Part shown: positions 20,943 through 32,860 of the stretch, one piece after another
Position numbering within the stretch: position 1 is the first letter of the stretch
Layout: each line of letters starts with the position of its first letter
Origin: Undaria pinnatifida
Lineage: Eukaryota; Sar; Phaeophyceae; Laminariales; Alariaceae
Direction: 5' to 3'
Length of the DNA: 64,000 bases
Assembly: GCA_012845835.1 (NCBI GenBank)
Contig: JABAKD010000011.1
Coordinates: 10,974,381 to 11,038,380, forward strand
Translations under genes and position numbers: made by a program
Notes under the pieces: model-generated
The model's database searches: none
What the model saw: the letters and a program-made list of their open reading frames with translations, nothing else
What the model was told of the DNA's origin: nothing

Positions 20943-22290
20943 TCTTTTTTCCAATTGACTTGCGTCTGTCGTGCGTATGCGTACTTGTAGTGATAGGTAC
21001 TACGTGCAATATATACGTGGTAGTCTTTCTTGGGTGGCAAGTGGTACATGGTCGGTTTTTCCAGGCGCAAGTAATGAGACGTATGCACCAGTATGGGCCT
21101 GGCACATCGTAGGCTAACTCCCGATTTCACTTTTTATATGTTTCTGGTGGAGGCATTAATTTCGTCAGCTGTGATATACGCGTGTACCACCTTTGGTTTG
21201 TGTTTTTTCCCTGGGGTATTCCTCAGCTCCAGAGTGACTGGAGCCTGTCCTGTGACCACGGGCTTGATTATGCGAGTTAATGTGAGAACAACAACAACGT
21301 AGCTTTTCGTATCTGTATTATTCCCTGGTGTATATGTGGTACATACTTAGTATATGGTTTCGACGAGTAGAGGAGGGAGCCGAGTTGTTCATGCGGAATT
21401 GACATGAAAAGGAGAGACGCAAAGCTGCAGAGCGACGCGCAAAGGCTGCGGCAGCGCCATCCACCGTCGGCATCTCTAAGCGGCCGGGGGAAGGGGGGGA
21501 AGGGGGAGGGGGGGAGGGGGGGAGGAGGAGGGGGGGGGGGGGGGGGGTAGGGGAGAAGGGGGGGGAAGGGGAAGGGGGAGCGTCATGCACAAGAGACTGA
21601 AGTCTGGGTCTGGCCATCATCGTCTTGAAACTTGTGGGCCTTCCAATGGCCGTCAAAAGATAGCGTAAGACCGCCCTCACTTCTTCGCCATGTTGCGTTT
21701 TCTCCCCAGTGCCATTGATGATGCACTTGATACCCTCTATGAGCCCAATGCCGTCTTTAGTCAGTTCCTAGAGTCTGCTAGTATGGCATTTTTTCTCTCT
21801 TTTCCTTTCCTTGCTTCCTCTTCTTGTCTTGTTTCTCCTTGCTTTTCTTGTCTTTCCTCTTCCTTCCTTTCCTTTTTTGTTTTTTTGCTTCCTCGTCTTT
21901 TCTTTCCTTTCCTTCACCTTTATTTTCTTTGTTTTTTTTTCAAATTGACTTGCGTCTGTCGTGCGTATGCGTAGTGATAGGTACTACGTGCAATATAGAC
22001 GTGGTAGTCGTTCTTGGGTGGCAAGCGGTATAGTCGGTTTTTCCAGGCTCGAGTAGTGAGACGTATGCACCAGAATGGACCTGACACATCGTAGGCTGAC
22101 TCCCGATTTCTCTTTTATATGTTTCTGGTGGAGGCATGAATTGCGTCAGCTGTGATATATGCGTGTACCACCTTTGGTTTGTTTGTCTTTTTTCCCTGGG
22201 GTATTCCTCAGCTCCAGAGTGACTGGAGCCTGTCCTGTGACCACGGGCTTGATTATGCGAGTTAATGTGAGAACGACAACAACCTGGACT
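20943..22290. repeat. Two direct repeats of about 350 bp around a purine-rich spacer
   Basis: Copies at about 20,943-21,297 and 21,942-22,285 start TTGACTTGCGTCTGTCGTGC and end GCGAGTTAATGTGAGAAC plus an ACAAC run. A third, partial, inverted copy lies at about 23,885-24,075. The 640-bp spacer includes a poly-G tract and no recognisable gene. LTR-like direct repeats were considered, but no primer site or pol sequence lies between them. Confidence 0.8.
21482..21585. repeat. G-rich homopurine tract
   Basis: About 100 bases of almost pure G and A on the plus strand, with runs of up to about 17 G. Such a tract can form G-quadruplex or triplex DNA. Translations across it are meaningless. Confidence 0.9.
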
Positions 22291-22324
22291 ACGTCGTCGT
22301 TGTTGTTGTTCTCACACTAACGGA

Positions 22325-23900
22325 CGTTCCTAACGAACAAAACAAAACGCCAGGGATCGTGACATTTGGGTGTGACAAAATATCACGAATCCTGACATTT
22401 CATTCCTAACGATAAAATAATGTATGTCACGTTTCGTGGCATTTATACTCAAAACGCCACAGACTTTCGGCGTTTTCTGTGGGCAGTCGCTCATCGTCCG
22501 CAGTACCTCGTCTTTCCTCGCAATCGGCATGCTTAGCGGGGTCTGTCATGCCCCATATGTGCCCCCACCGGCCTTGGATATCCTCTCTCGGTGGCGAATT
22601 TGTGTCTCTTTATCAGGCGTGTTTTTTATGTTTTCAAGAGATGTGACATTTGTCAGGAATCGTGATTTTAACAGTTTCGGAAAACCTTTTTTTTTCCAGA
22701 ACGAAAATATTTCCAGAATCAGAGGAAAAAAACGCGTTTCGTTCTGGGTTTCGCCCCCAAATCCAGAACCAGAGGATTTTTTGGGGCTCTCGTTATGGAA
22801 ACTCAAGTTCGGGTTCAAAACCAGAATGAACCGGGCCCAAGATGTGGTGTATCAGTGTTTTAGTGTGGAGAGCGCCCTGATGTGAAGTGCCCACACCACG
22901 TACCTGCAGTAGTACCTGTACCTGGACACACCTCAGACATGAATATAGCGCTTCAACCAACAAACAGAGCACATCCCGTACCACCAGTAGCTAGCCGCAG
23001 CAACAGCAGCAGCAGCGAGACACGCATGCGGTAGCGAACGGCCGCAAGGATGTGGGCCCCATCAACGAAGGTTCGAATCGGTGCTGGCACGCTACAATGG
23101 ACAAAGGAAAGGAGAACTAGGAGAGCGGGTGCTGGGTGCTGGGTGTTGGGGAGAGAGGCTTGCCAAGAGGGCCGGCTACAGCGAACGAGACGCACAAAAG
23201 GGTTTTCGAACCTGAGGGTATCGTCTTACTCGCCGTGCACTCCCGCTGCGTGCTGTGTTGCTTTGGCAGCGTCGGCACAAGCCTGTGTTTGGCAGGGTCG
23301 TCGATTTCGCCACGTAGCGTACCTGTTATTGAAAACAACACCGTGTACCTGGCACGCGAATTCGCGCACACCCACTCACAGCTACGTAGGTGGGAGTTGA
23401 TTTTGATTGCTGACAACCACTGACACTGCGCCGCTGCCTTATTTTATGTTTGAGCTGACCACGGGTACGCAGGTCCTGGCCACGCGCTGCTGCTACTGCT
23501 GCGTGCTTCGTCGCACACGCAGTCTGGTTAGCTGTTTAGCTAGCCCCCTGCTGTTGACGTCCGTTCATTCCTCGGCCAAATTCAAAAAGCTAAAACACAC
23601 AAAAAAGAAACATTTTGAAACCTCTCTGAACGCGGCCGATTTTTACACCAATCAGCAGGAGACGTCATTTTACCACTTCGCTTTGGAAAATGAAGAAAAA
23701 GCTGGTTCAGGAAATGCTCATTCTGATTCTGGAAAACGAAAAACTATTTCCGAAACTGTCTATTATGAATCGTTTTGACGAAATCTAGAAAATAAAAAGT
23801 CATGATTCATGATTTTTTTGTCACACATCGTGACGTGAAAAATCAGGATTCTTGACAAAAATGTCACGATTCCTGACATTTTTTGTTCGTTAGGAATGCC
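22325..23900. mobile_element. Nested element with inverted ends TTCCTAACGAACAAAA
   Basis: The left end near 22,325 reads TTCCTAACGAACAAAA and shortly after ATCGTGACATTT. The right end near 23,870-23,900, reverse-complemented, reads ATTCCTAACGAACAAAAAAT and AATCGTGACATTT. Inversion continues outward into GTGACCACGG..GCGAGTTA on both sides, so the repeat extends beyond this element. A perfect small hairpin (GTGAGAACGACAACAAC with its complement) sits just outside at about 22,269-22,317. The interior has no recognised coding content; a 153-codon plus-strand frame at 22,424 is Phe/Ser-rich and looks accidental. Confidence 0.55.
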
Positions 23901-26900
23901 CCTAACTCGCATGACCAGGTCCGTGGTCACAGGACAGACTCCAGTCACTCTGGAGTAGAAGAATATCCCAGGGAACGAACACTAGCAAACCAAAAGTGGT
24001 ATACGCGTATATCATAGCTGAAGCAATTCATGCCTCCGCCAAAAAAATTAACAAAATGAAGTCGGGAGTCAGCTTACGTATATACATGCCAAGCCCATAC
24101 TGGTATACCAGGTATATGAGAACACACACCCAGTAATACGCGCGATCGGAGTATCACACACAGCTTGCAAAGATGAGTTTCGATAAAATCTTGTCTTACG
24201 ATCTCACAGCCGGAGTGTATTTTTAATTTCTATAATACATACCAGGTATGTACGTCTCAATACTGCACGTTGAAAACCGACTACACCGCACGCCACCCGC
24301 GGAACCCAACCAATTGATGTAACAATGCGATGAGAGAAAAAGGAAACTAATACTTGTAACTAGTAACAAGGAAGGAAGAAAGAAAGAACGAGAGAAGTAG
24401 AAAACAAACCAAGGAAAACAATACATACGTACTAAGTTACGTAGACTCGCCAGCAGGGGAATGTAGCGAGGTAAGGCCAGCTGTACATCGCTACAAAACA
24501 AAAGGATACTCAGCACGCAGAGTACATGTACCTGGTATATCGTAATACTGACCAGGCTACCAAACCATGGGCGCATACTATTATTAGCTGCGACCACATA
24601 CCGTCGCTGCTCTTGTCACCTGTCACCTGGAAGAAGATAATTACCACAGGCATACATAATTACATAATTACAGACTTTTTGTGACTTGAATTATGCAGAG
24701 CTGAGAGCGGACGAAGTGACTGCTGCCTACGAGGCTATTAATATTAATTTTACAAGGGCTCCGCATAGGTGCCGGCATATGCCGGCACCCATGCTCCGGG
24801 TAGGGCAGGGCAGCACTTCGACTTGTTCGATTCAATATTCGATAGAGTAAAAACCGCTACCACACAACACATAGTCTACGCGTGTATAATGTAGGGTAAT
24901 GCCAAGAGATCGATATAGACTAATAGTGGACTACTTGATTCTGATGTTTCTTGCGTGTATCCGATTCCGAGCTTCATTTTTCGATCAGTAAATCCGAGCC
25001 CACACGCAGACTGACCCTCTAGTCTGGCCATGAAGAGACGTTTCGAGTGCATTTCTTGATGTTTTGGCTCAACCAAGCATCCAGGGCCAGCAAGGGGCTG
25101 GCCATGTATGCGGCATGTTCTCTACGTAGCCACCGAGAGGCGCGCACGGAGCCAGCTTCTGCTACACCATGCATGATGGTATGTAGATCCAAGCTCGCAG
25201 ACCGACTGTGTGCGTGTATATATTCTGATCGTGGAGAGACTTGCCGACCTTATTCTAGGCGTGAAACACGGTGTCGCTGCCTTCGTCATTCAATTCCTGG
25301 AATGCTATTATAATGCTGCTACTTGTTGCTGTAGATCACTCTCATCTGGTAGATAGAGTAATAGTAGTACGCGATAGCACTGCACTAAGCATTTGGCAGT
25401 TAAGAATTTCAGGCTCGAGTTTTAGACGAAAATAACAAAACATATACTACCTGGTATGGCTTTGTTGTCTGATCGCTGGTCGCTCAATGGCCGGGGATCG
25501 TACATGAAGTAACCGCCATCTGGGGACGATAGGGGCCTATCCCAAGATCACAATCCATCCACACATACATATACAACTCCGACAACCCGTGAACGAAGAC
25601 GGATATCACCAGGATTGATACCTCCCCGCACAGTGTGGAAATAAGCCCCAACCCCACCTACCGGCCGATCTCTGATTGGCTGGAGGCTGTATATGATAGG
25701 GCTAGGTCCACCCGGAGACGATAGGGTCCCATCCCCGGTCCGGAGGTCATTCTATATCTCCAAAAGTTAGACAAACCGGGGAAGAAAACCGAGTTGTATT
25801 GGATCGTCACCGCCCCTCACGGTGTCGAAACCCCAACTCCGTTGGCTACAATCGCTGATTGGTTCGAGCTCCACGGCGCCGCCCCACCCTAGGAGGATGA
25901 TAGAGGCTCACCAACCAATGGGGGGGAGTTCCGTCGCACACGGGGGAGGTAGGGCCCATCCTCGGTTCAGAAATTCTCCGAATATCCACAGCTCCAACAA
26001 CGCGGGAACTATAACGATGGTCTCCCGGGTCCATACCTCCCCGCACGGCGTGTCAACCACGACCTCATTGGCTTATTCGTGATTGGCTGGTAGGCTTTGA
26101 CCCAATAAGCTCACATTTATTTCGACCGACTCGGGTTTTCTTGCATACTTGTCGCATACGGCAAACATTCGCAATACGAGCGCAATTCGACCAGTTATTA
26201 TTTGCATGATAGGTCGCACAATACAGCGATTTTAAGCCCATATCAGGTTGGCGTGCCGAGCAAGCACGCTCAAAATGAGGATGAGAAACACCTGAGCAGC
26301 AGCAACAGCACCAAACGCAATACGAATGGATGAAATAGAGCGATTTGTATCCAGGATTGAGGGCCCTCCGGTTATAAGCACAATTTCAAACAAAAACGAG
26401 GTGTGCAAAGAAAAACGACATAGTAAATGGAATTAAGACTAGCACAACTCGAGCATAATAACCGTGGAAAAATGCAAGCGACACCGAAACATTTTGCTAA
26501 AAATCTCGATTGCATTCGCTAAGGGTAAAAACCTAAGCTTGCTAATATTTTCGCGGGTTTTCTTGCATACTACTCGCACGCCTAGGGCAAAGATTCGCCA
26601 TGCGACCGTGATTCGTACAAAACGCTCGACCTCAGGATGAATCTATACAGTTGGTACCCAAAGTTTCAAAGATAAAGCCATTCGGGACATAAGAGCGGTC
26701 AAATCGCCATGTTCCGGCGTACTAACAGCCATATATTGCCCACAACAAATAAGAGCAATGAGCGCCTGCTTCGGCTTGTCACAGGGTGATATTGAGTCGG
26801 AATACCCCCTCTGTACTGCTGTAATTACATGTTGGTGTAGCTTGTCTGAAAAGCTGTTCTCGCATTGTATCAGTTTTTCTTCCATCCCAATTATCATCCT

Positions 26901-27127
26901 TGCACTACTCTCGCCCTCCCTCCCCGGAGTATAACTCAGATCCGGGGTCACATAGCGGGCCCTCCTGCCCCCTCCCCACTACGGTACATGCCTTCATTTT
27001 TTCGCGAGAATTCAGCATTTTTTTCCCTCGTCGATTCGCGTCGAATTGTACCTACCCACGCTGCTAGGCGTTCTCAGTAGTTGTTAATTTATCCTTTTTT
27101 TTCTTTCTGCAAATAAAAAAGTAAAAT

Positions 27128-27205
27128 ATCTCACAACGGTGGGAATCGAACTCAAGGACCAACGCTAGTAGTATCCGTGGGTAACCACTAGACCATAGGG
27201 GCGAC
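27128..27205 (-). ncRNA. tRNA-like segment with pol III box A and box B (left arm)
   Basis: On the minus strand the sequence contains TATGGTCTAGTGGTTA, a good box A / D-arm (compare TGGTCTAGTGG of tRNA-Glu/Gln), and 40 bases later GAGTTCGATTCCC, a good box B / T-arm. The T-stem and acceptor stem do not pair well, so this is a tRNA-derived internal promoter, not an intact tRNA. It lies at the inner end of the foldback arm. Confidence 0.5.
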
Positions 27206-28309
27206 CGGCTCTATATAACTCACTAGAGATGGTCAATCAGCAATCAGCAGCAAGGAGCACGTCAAGTAGGAAGCAACACAAAATACATGTGTATGTGACG
27301 ATTCTCTTTTTGAGGGGACAGGGATTTGGTCAGGAGTTTTTTTTTGTCTCAGCCTCAGTATGGGATTATCGGAACTGGAATTTCTCGGTCAAATCGCTTC
27401 GTTCGAGCGCCGGCTTGGGGCGGCTCCAACGCTCCTTGCCCTGCCTTATCCGTTCTGCACCTCGACGTGAACGCGGATGAACGCTGAGCGAGACAAGCGA
27501 GAAGTGCACAAAATTTTGTATTTTGAACGGTACTCTCGAGTTATTTTCCGGATCTTGATGTACATGGAGAGATTGATAAATATAATTAATACATTGCATC
27601 CAAGTTGGCGTCATATTTTGTCCCAAAAAAAACAATGTTTACTGTAAAAAGATCCCCATGGTACCGCGTACGCACATTGATGTAGACGTGGCAAGCGCAC
27701 GCATGACTAACACGAGGAGGTAGTGACACGATCACTGCGCCAGAAAAAGCCACACAGCAGCATTTTATGAGTGGCTGCGTCCCCGGACTCGAGGGTGGTA
27801 GTTCGGGCACATCGACATAGTTTGTACTCGTGCGAGTAATATAGGAACGAGTCACACACTGACTGATGCTCTATTGCACACACGTTTTTGTCTGACATAT
27901 AGCATGGATGGGGAGGGTGTACCAATAAACAGGAATCACTTTTCGACATAAAAAACAAGGGGTAAAATCGTTCCTGTTGTTAAGCGGCGCCACGCCAAGG
28001 TCGTAGTTGTAGCAGTATGGACGGTGTCCGCACGTACGAAACCAGTGGCATGCATTCGTTCCGGTATCGCCTCGGCGGGTGGTTCTTTTCCCCTAGAAGA
28101 CTATGCAGAAGTATAGACGGTGTGGAAGGGGTGCTTTGTTGTTGCTGTGGTCCCTCTTTCTCTCCGTTGCTATTTTGGTCGTTTGCCGCGGCCAACTGGA
28201 AAAGCGGTCGTGTTGGCACGTAACTGACAAATAATTTTGTGTTACTTCCTACTTGACGTGCTCCTTACTGCCGATTGCTGATAGATCATCTCTAGTGAGT
28301 TATATAGAG

Positions 28310-28390
28310 CCCGTCGCCCCGGTGATCTATCTCGTGGTTACCTTCGTATACTACTAGCGTTGGTCCTTGGGTTCATATTACCACCGTTGT
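28310..28390 (+). ncRNA. tRNA-like segment, mirror copy (right arm), decayed
   Basis: The mirror of the left-arm segment. It keeps the middle (ATACTACTAGCGTTGGTCCTT) but both boxes are damaged: GTGATCTATCTCGTGGTTA for box A and GGGTTCATATTACC for box B. The same position in both arms shows the tRNA-like piece predates the inversion. Confidence 0.4.
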
Positions 28391-30829
28391 GAGATTTTTC
28401 TACTTTATTTGCAAAAATGCCGAAATCAGATCAACTAACTACTGCTGAGAACGCCTAGCAACGTGGGTAGGCACAATTGGACGCGGATCAACAAGGGAAG
28501 AAGATGCTGAATTCTTCTCGCGATAAAAGTTAAGGCACGTATTGTACGTAGTGGGGAGGGGGCAGGAGGGCCTGCTATGTGACCGCTGATCTGAGTTATA
28601 CTACTGCTGGGAGGGAGAGCGAGGGTAGTGCAAGGATAATGAATGGGATGAAAAAAAATGATACGAAATCGATAACAGCTTTTCAGACAAGCTACACCAA
28701 CAAGTAATTACAGCAGTGCAGTGGGGGTATTCCGATTCAAAATCACCCTGTGACAAGTCGGAGCAGGCGCTCTTTGCTATTATCTGAGTTGTGGGCAATA
28801 TATGGCTGTTGTATGCCGGAACATGACGATTTCACCGTTCTCATTATGTCCCGAATGGCTTTATCTTTGACGCTCTGGGTACCAACTGTATAGATTCATC
28901 CTGAGGTCGAGTGTTTTGTACGAATCGCGGTCGCATGGCGAATTTTAGCCCTACTCGAGTAGTATGCAAGAAAACCCGCGAAAATATTAGCGAGCTCAAG
29001 TTTTACCCAATAAGCGAATGATAACGGAATTTTCAGCAATTTTTTCGGTGTCGCATAAAGCGGCAAAGACGTGATTATAGTATTCCATGATTATTCGACC
29101 ATTACGCGAGTCAAATGTGCACTGTTTCGGGCTCATTTCAGGCTTTTCCCACGGTTACTATGCTCGAGTTGTGCCAGTCTTTTGTTCCATTTATTATGTC
29201 GTTTTTTTTTCAACACCTCATTTTTGTTTGAAATTGTGCTTATAACCGGAGGGCCCTCAACTATGGATACAAATCGCTCTATAATTCGTCCATTTATATT
29301 GCATTTGGTGCTGTTGGTGCTGTTCAAGTGTTTCTCTCATCCTCATTTTGAGTGTGCTTGCTCGGCACACGTCAACCTGATATAGGCTTAAAATCGCTGT
29401 ATTGTGCGACTTGTCATGCAAATAGCTGATCGAACTGCGCTCGCATTGCAAACGTTTGCCGTATACGGAGGTATGCGGGAAAACCCGAGTCGGTCGAAAT
29501 AAATGTGAGCTTATTGGGTCAAAGCCTACCAGCCAATCACGAATAAGCCAATGAGGTCGTGGTTGACACGCCGTGCGGGGAGGTATCGACCCGGGAGACC
29601 ATCGTTATAGTTCCCGCGTTGTTGGAGCTGTGGATATTCGAAGAATTTCTGAACCGAGGATGGGGCCCTATCTCCCCCGTGTGTGATGGAACTCCCCCCA
29701 TTGGTTGGTGAGCCTCTATCATCCTCCTAGGGTGGGGCGGCGCCGTGGAGCTCGAACCAATCAGCGATTGTAGCCAACGGAGTTGGGGTTTCGACACCGT
29801 GAGGGGCGGTGACGATCCAAGACAACTCGGTTTTCTTCCCCGGTTTGTCTAACTTTTGGAGATATAGAATGACCTCCGGACCGGGGATGGGACCCTATCG
29901 TCTCCGGGTGGACCTGGCTCTATCATATACAGCCTCCAGCCAATCAGAGATCGGCCGGTAGGTGGGGTTGGGGCTTATTTCCACACTGTGCGGGGAGGTA
30001 TCAATCCTGGTGATATCCGTCTTCGTTCACGGGTTGTCGGAGTTGTATATGTATGTGTGGATGGATTGTGATCGTGGGATGGGCCCCTATCGTCCCCAGA
30101 TGACGATTAATTTCTGTACGATCCCCGGCCAATGAGCGACCAGCGATCAGACAAAAAGGCCATACTAGATAGTGCATGCCATTTTTTGTTATTTTCGTCT
30201 AAAACTCGAGCCTGAAATTCTTAACTGCCAAATGTTTAATGCAGTGCTATCGCGTACTACTACTCTATCTTATACCAGATAGCAACAAGTAGCAGCATTA
30301 TAATAGCATTCGAGGAATTGAATGAAGGCAGCGACACCGTGTTTCACGCCTAGAATATACCGTCAGCAAGTCTCTCCACGATCAGAATATACACACAGAG
30401 ACAGTCGGTCTGCGAGCCTCGGATCTAGATACTACCATGCATGGTGTAGCAGAAGCTGGCTCCATGCGCGCCTCTCGGTGGCTACGTAGAGAACAAGCCG
30501 CATACATGGCCACCCCCTTGCTGGCCCTGGATGCTTGGTTGAGTCAAAACATATAGAAACGCACCCGAAACACCTCTTCGTGGCCAGACTAGAGGGTCAG
30601 TCTGCGTGTGGGCTCGGAATCGGATTCACGCAAGAAACGGCAGAAGTAGCCCACTGTTTGTCTATGTCGATCTCTTGGCATTACTTTACATTCTACACGC
30701 GTAGACTATGTGCTGTGTGGTAACGGTATTGAATCGAACAAGTCGAAGTGCTGCCCTGTCCTACCCGGAGCATGGGTGCCGGCGTGGCACCCATGCGGAG
30801 CCCTTGTTATGTTATTTTTTTTTTCGAAC

Positions 30830-32085
30830 ATCAGCTTAGCTGTGAGTTCGACGAATTTAGGGTCGATACTCATCTTTGCAAGCTGCGTACTATAATACCG
30901 ATCCCCGTATTTTTTTGCCAGTTACGTACCAACACGACCGCTTCAGCAGCGGAGACAGGCACCACAGCAACAATCATAGCACGCCTGCCACACCGCCTAT
31001 ACTTCTCCAAAGAGTCTCCTCAGGGAAAAGAATCACCCGCCGATGCGATACCGAGACGAATGCATGCCCCACTGGTTTTTCCGTGGATACGGTCTACCCC
31101 TACGACCTTCGCATGGCGCAGCTTAACAACACGAACGATTTTTCCCCTTGTTTTTTATTTCCAATATATATTCCCTGTTTTTATACACCCTCCCCATGCC
31201 ATAAGTCAGACAAAAAGCGTGTGTGTAATATAGCATCAGTATGCGTGTGTGCTATTACTCGTACCTATTTTACTTGCACGAGTACAAACTATGTCGATGT
31301 GCCCGACCTCGTATATTACCACCGTCGAGGCCGGGGACGCAGCCACTCGTAATGCTGATGTGTGGCTTGTTCTGGCGCAGTAATCGTAATCACTACCTCC
31401 TCTTTTTAGTCATGCGTGCGCTTGCCACGTCTATCCATGTACGTACGTACCTACCGAAATTTAATACACAATTGCACTACTATGATACCTACCGCGGTAC
31501 CATGGGGATGTTTTCTTAAGTAATATTATTTGTTTTGGGACACAATATTACGCCAATTTGGAAATAATGTCTTGCCAACTTTTATTTTCCCGTGTTTTAT
31601 TCGTTCAAGCTCTGCAGACGTCAAGCAAAACAAACCCTCAAGAGTACCATTGGGACACAATATTACGCCAATTTGGAAATAATGTCTTGCCAACTTTTAT
31701 TTTCCCGTGTTTTATTCGTTCAAGCTCTGCAAACGTCAAGCAAAACAAACCCTCAAGAGTACCACTCCCAAAAATTCAAAACTTTAGCATTACCGTTTGG
31801 GAATGATGTCAATTTTGGAAATTGTCACGCTCTAAAGACGTCAAGATACAACCGAAGGCTCGAGAGTACCTCCTCAAAATACAACACAATAGCAACTTCT
31901 CGCTTGTCTCGCTCAGCTTCCGTCCGTGTTCACGTCGAGGTGCGGAACGGATAAGGCAGGAAGAGAGGCGTTGGAGCCGCCCCCCGAAGCCGGCGCTCCA
32001 ACGAAGCGATTTGACCGAGAAATTCCTGTTCCAAGAATCCCATACTGAGGCGGAGACTACAAGAACTCCAAAAAATAATCATTAG
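30830..32085. repeat. Inverted relative of the foldback loop, plus family end
   Basis: From about 30,925 to 32,085 the sequence matches the reverse complement of 27,290-28,230, for example GAGTACAAACTATGTCGATG, GGGGACGCAGCCACTC, GGTACCATGGGGAT and AAGCGATTTGACCGAGAAAT. At 30,845-30,895 it begins with GTGAGTTCGACGAATTTAGG ... TTTGCAAGCTGCG, the end sequence shared with 53,035-53,095 and related to the 17.29/24.2 kb ends. This shows that the loop content is itself an independent element, present once in the loop and once outside. Confidence 0.7.
31545..31870. repeat. Tandem repeat of about 105 bp, two and a half copies
   Basis: The unit TTGGGACACAATATTACGCC ... CCCTCAAGAGTACC occurs at about 31,545 and 31,650, with a shorter diverged third copy at about 31,793-31,870. 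The copy in the foldback loop near 27,540-27,640 has only a single version, so the tandem growth happened after the elements separated. Confidence 0.8.
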
Positions 32086-32389
32086 ACTATACATATATAG
32101 ATATGTCGCGGACGATTCCCGGTTTCCAATTTTTCAAGCTCGCGTTTTTCTGTTTAAACCTTCATCGTGTGGTTGGAGCTAGGCTCAGGGCCAGTGCTAA
32201 TGTTAGAGTCAGGGTAAAGGCTAAGCTTGAACGGTTGGAAGCCCGGCGACGGTCGTAGTATACTCTGTCCCTCTTCGTAAATTGGTTACACACTAGTGGT
32301 ACTCCCGATGTATGCCAGAGTCGGCCGATATGGCAGAGGACTATTTTACTGCCGTATGTACTATTAATAAGGAACAAAATAACAGGGCC

Positions 32390-32860
32390 ACCACCCACCG
32401 ACCACCCACCGAACAACCCGCTACGGTAGTTAACCTGTACCTACAAAAAATAAAGCCAACCCCCACAGGACGAAACAATTAACCCATCTACGAAACGATG
32501 CACCAACCCGCCAGGCACCACCCAGTGCACCACCACCCACTACCCGCCGACCAACCCACAACAGCAGTACAGCAGTGCAGCAGCACATACGGCAGTATAC
32601 CGGTGCGCGAGGAGCATTTGCAGGTTCTCGAGGTTTGACGACCCGCGGCAAGGAACGGGGGACGGTTTGTTTTTTGTACGACCCCCCGCCATCTCGGGGA
32701 GCGAGCGAGCCGCTACCCACCTAGCACCCACCACCCACCATCCACCCACCGACCGACCGACCACAGCAGCACAGCAACAACAGTGCAGCAGTACGTACCG
32801 GCCAATCCACAACGGCAGCACAGCAGTGCAGCAGTATTCACCGTAACAGTACACGTGGTA
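32390..32860. repeat. CCACC / ACAGCAGC low-complexity tract
   Basis: Repeated CCACCCACCGACC and CAGCAGTACAGCAGTGCAGC stretches, with two related blocks ending GGCGAG/GAGCGAGC (near 32,690 and 32,920). Minus-strand frames of 96 and 135 codons across it are composed of these repeats and are not genes. Confidence 0.6.

Larger units (their letters stand above)
17288..24228. mobile_element. Composite element bounded by about 100-bp inverted ends
   Basis: The left end (about 17,288-17,396) contains ATACACTCCAGCTGTGAGATC, then AACTCATCTTTGCAAGCTG, then ATCGCGCGTATTAC. The reverse complement of 24,130-24,228 has the same three blocks in the same order. Related ends occur singly near 30,845-30,895 and 53,035-53,095 (GTGAGTTCGACGAATTT ... 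TTTGCAAGCTGCG), so this is a family. The interior holds a hAT relic, several tandem arrays and a nested inverted-repeat element, so the 6.9 kb is unlikely to be one original transposon. No target duplication was found. Confidence 0.5.
24749..30812. mobile_element. 6-kb foldback element with arms of about 2.5 kb
   Basis: The left arm (about 24,749-27,290) is the reverse complement of the right arm (about 28,230-30,812). Both ends begin ACAAGGGCTCCGCAT followed by a GC-rich hairpin and CATGCTCCGGGTAGG. Identical 17-residue peptides (MSKPQLRWLQSLIGSSS) are read in opposite directions at 25,822 and 29,797, confirming the symmetry. The arms carry blocks such as CCACGGCGCCGCCCCACCCT and a tRNA-like segment near the inner end. 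The loop (27,290-28,230) is related, inverted, to 30,925-32,085. No transposase is visible. Size and structure fit a long-TIR or foldback transposon. Target duplication is unclear. Confidence 0.8.

Noticed and set aside
20943-22290. Direct repeats flanking 640 bp as the LTRs of a small retrotransposon
   Set aside because: No primer-binding site, polypurine tract or pol sequence lies between them, and a third inverted copy exists at 23.9 kb.
22424-22885. 153-codon plus-strand frame as a gene
   Set aside because: The Phe/Ser-rich composition reflects local T-rich repeats (CCAGAA..AGAGGA blocks); no family resemblance, and it is overlapped by an equally open minus-strand frame.
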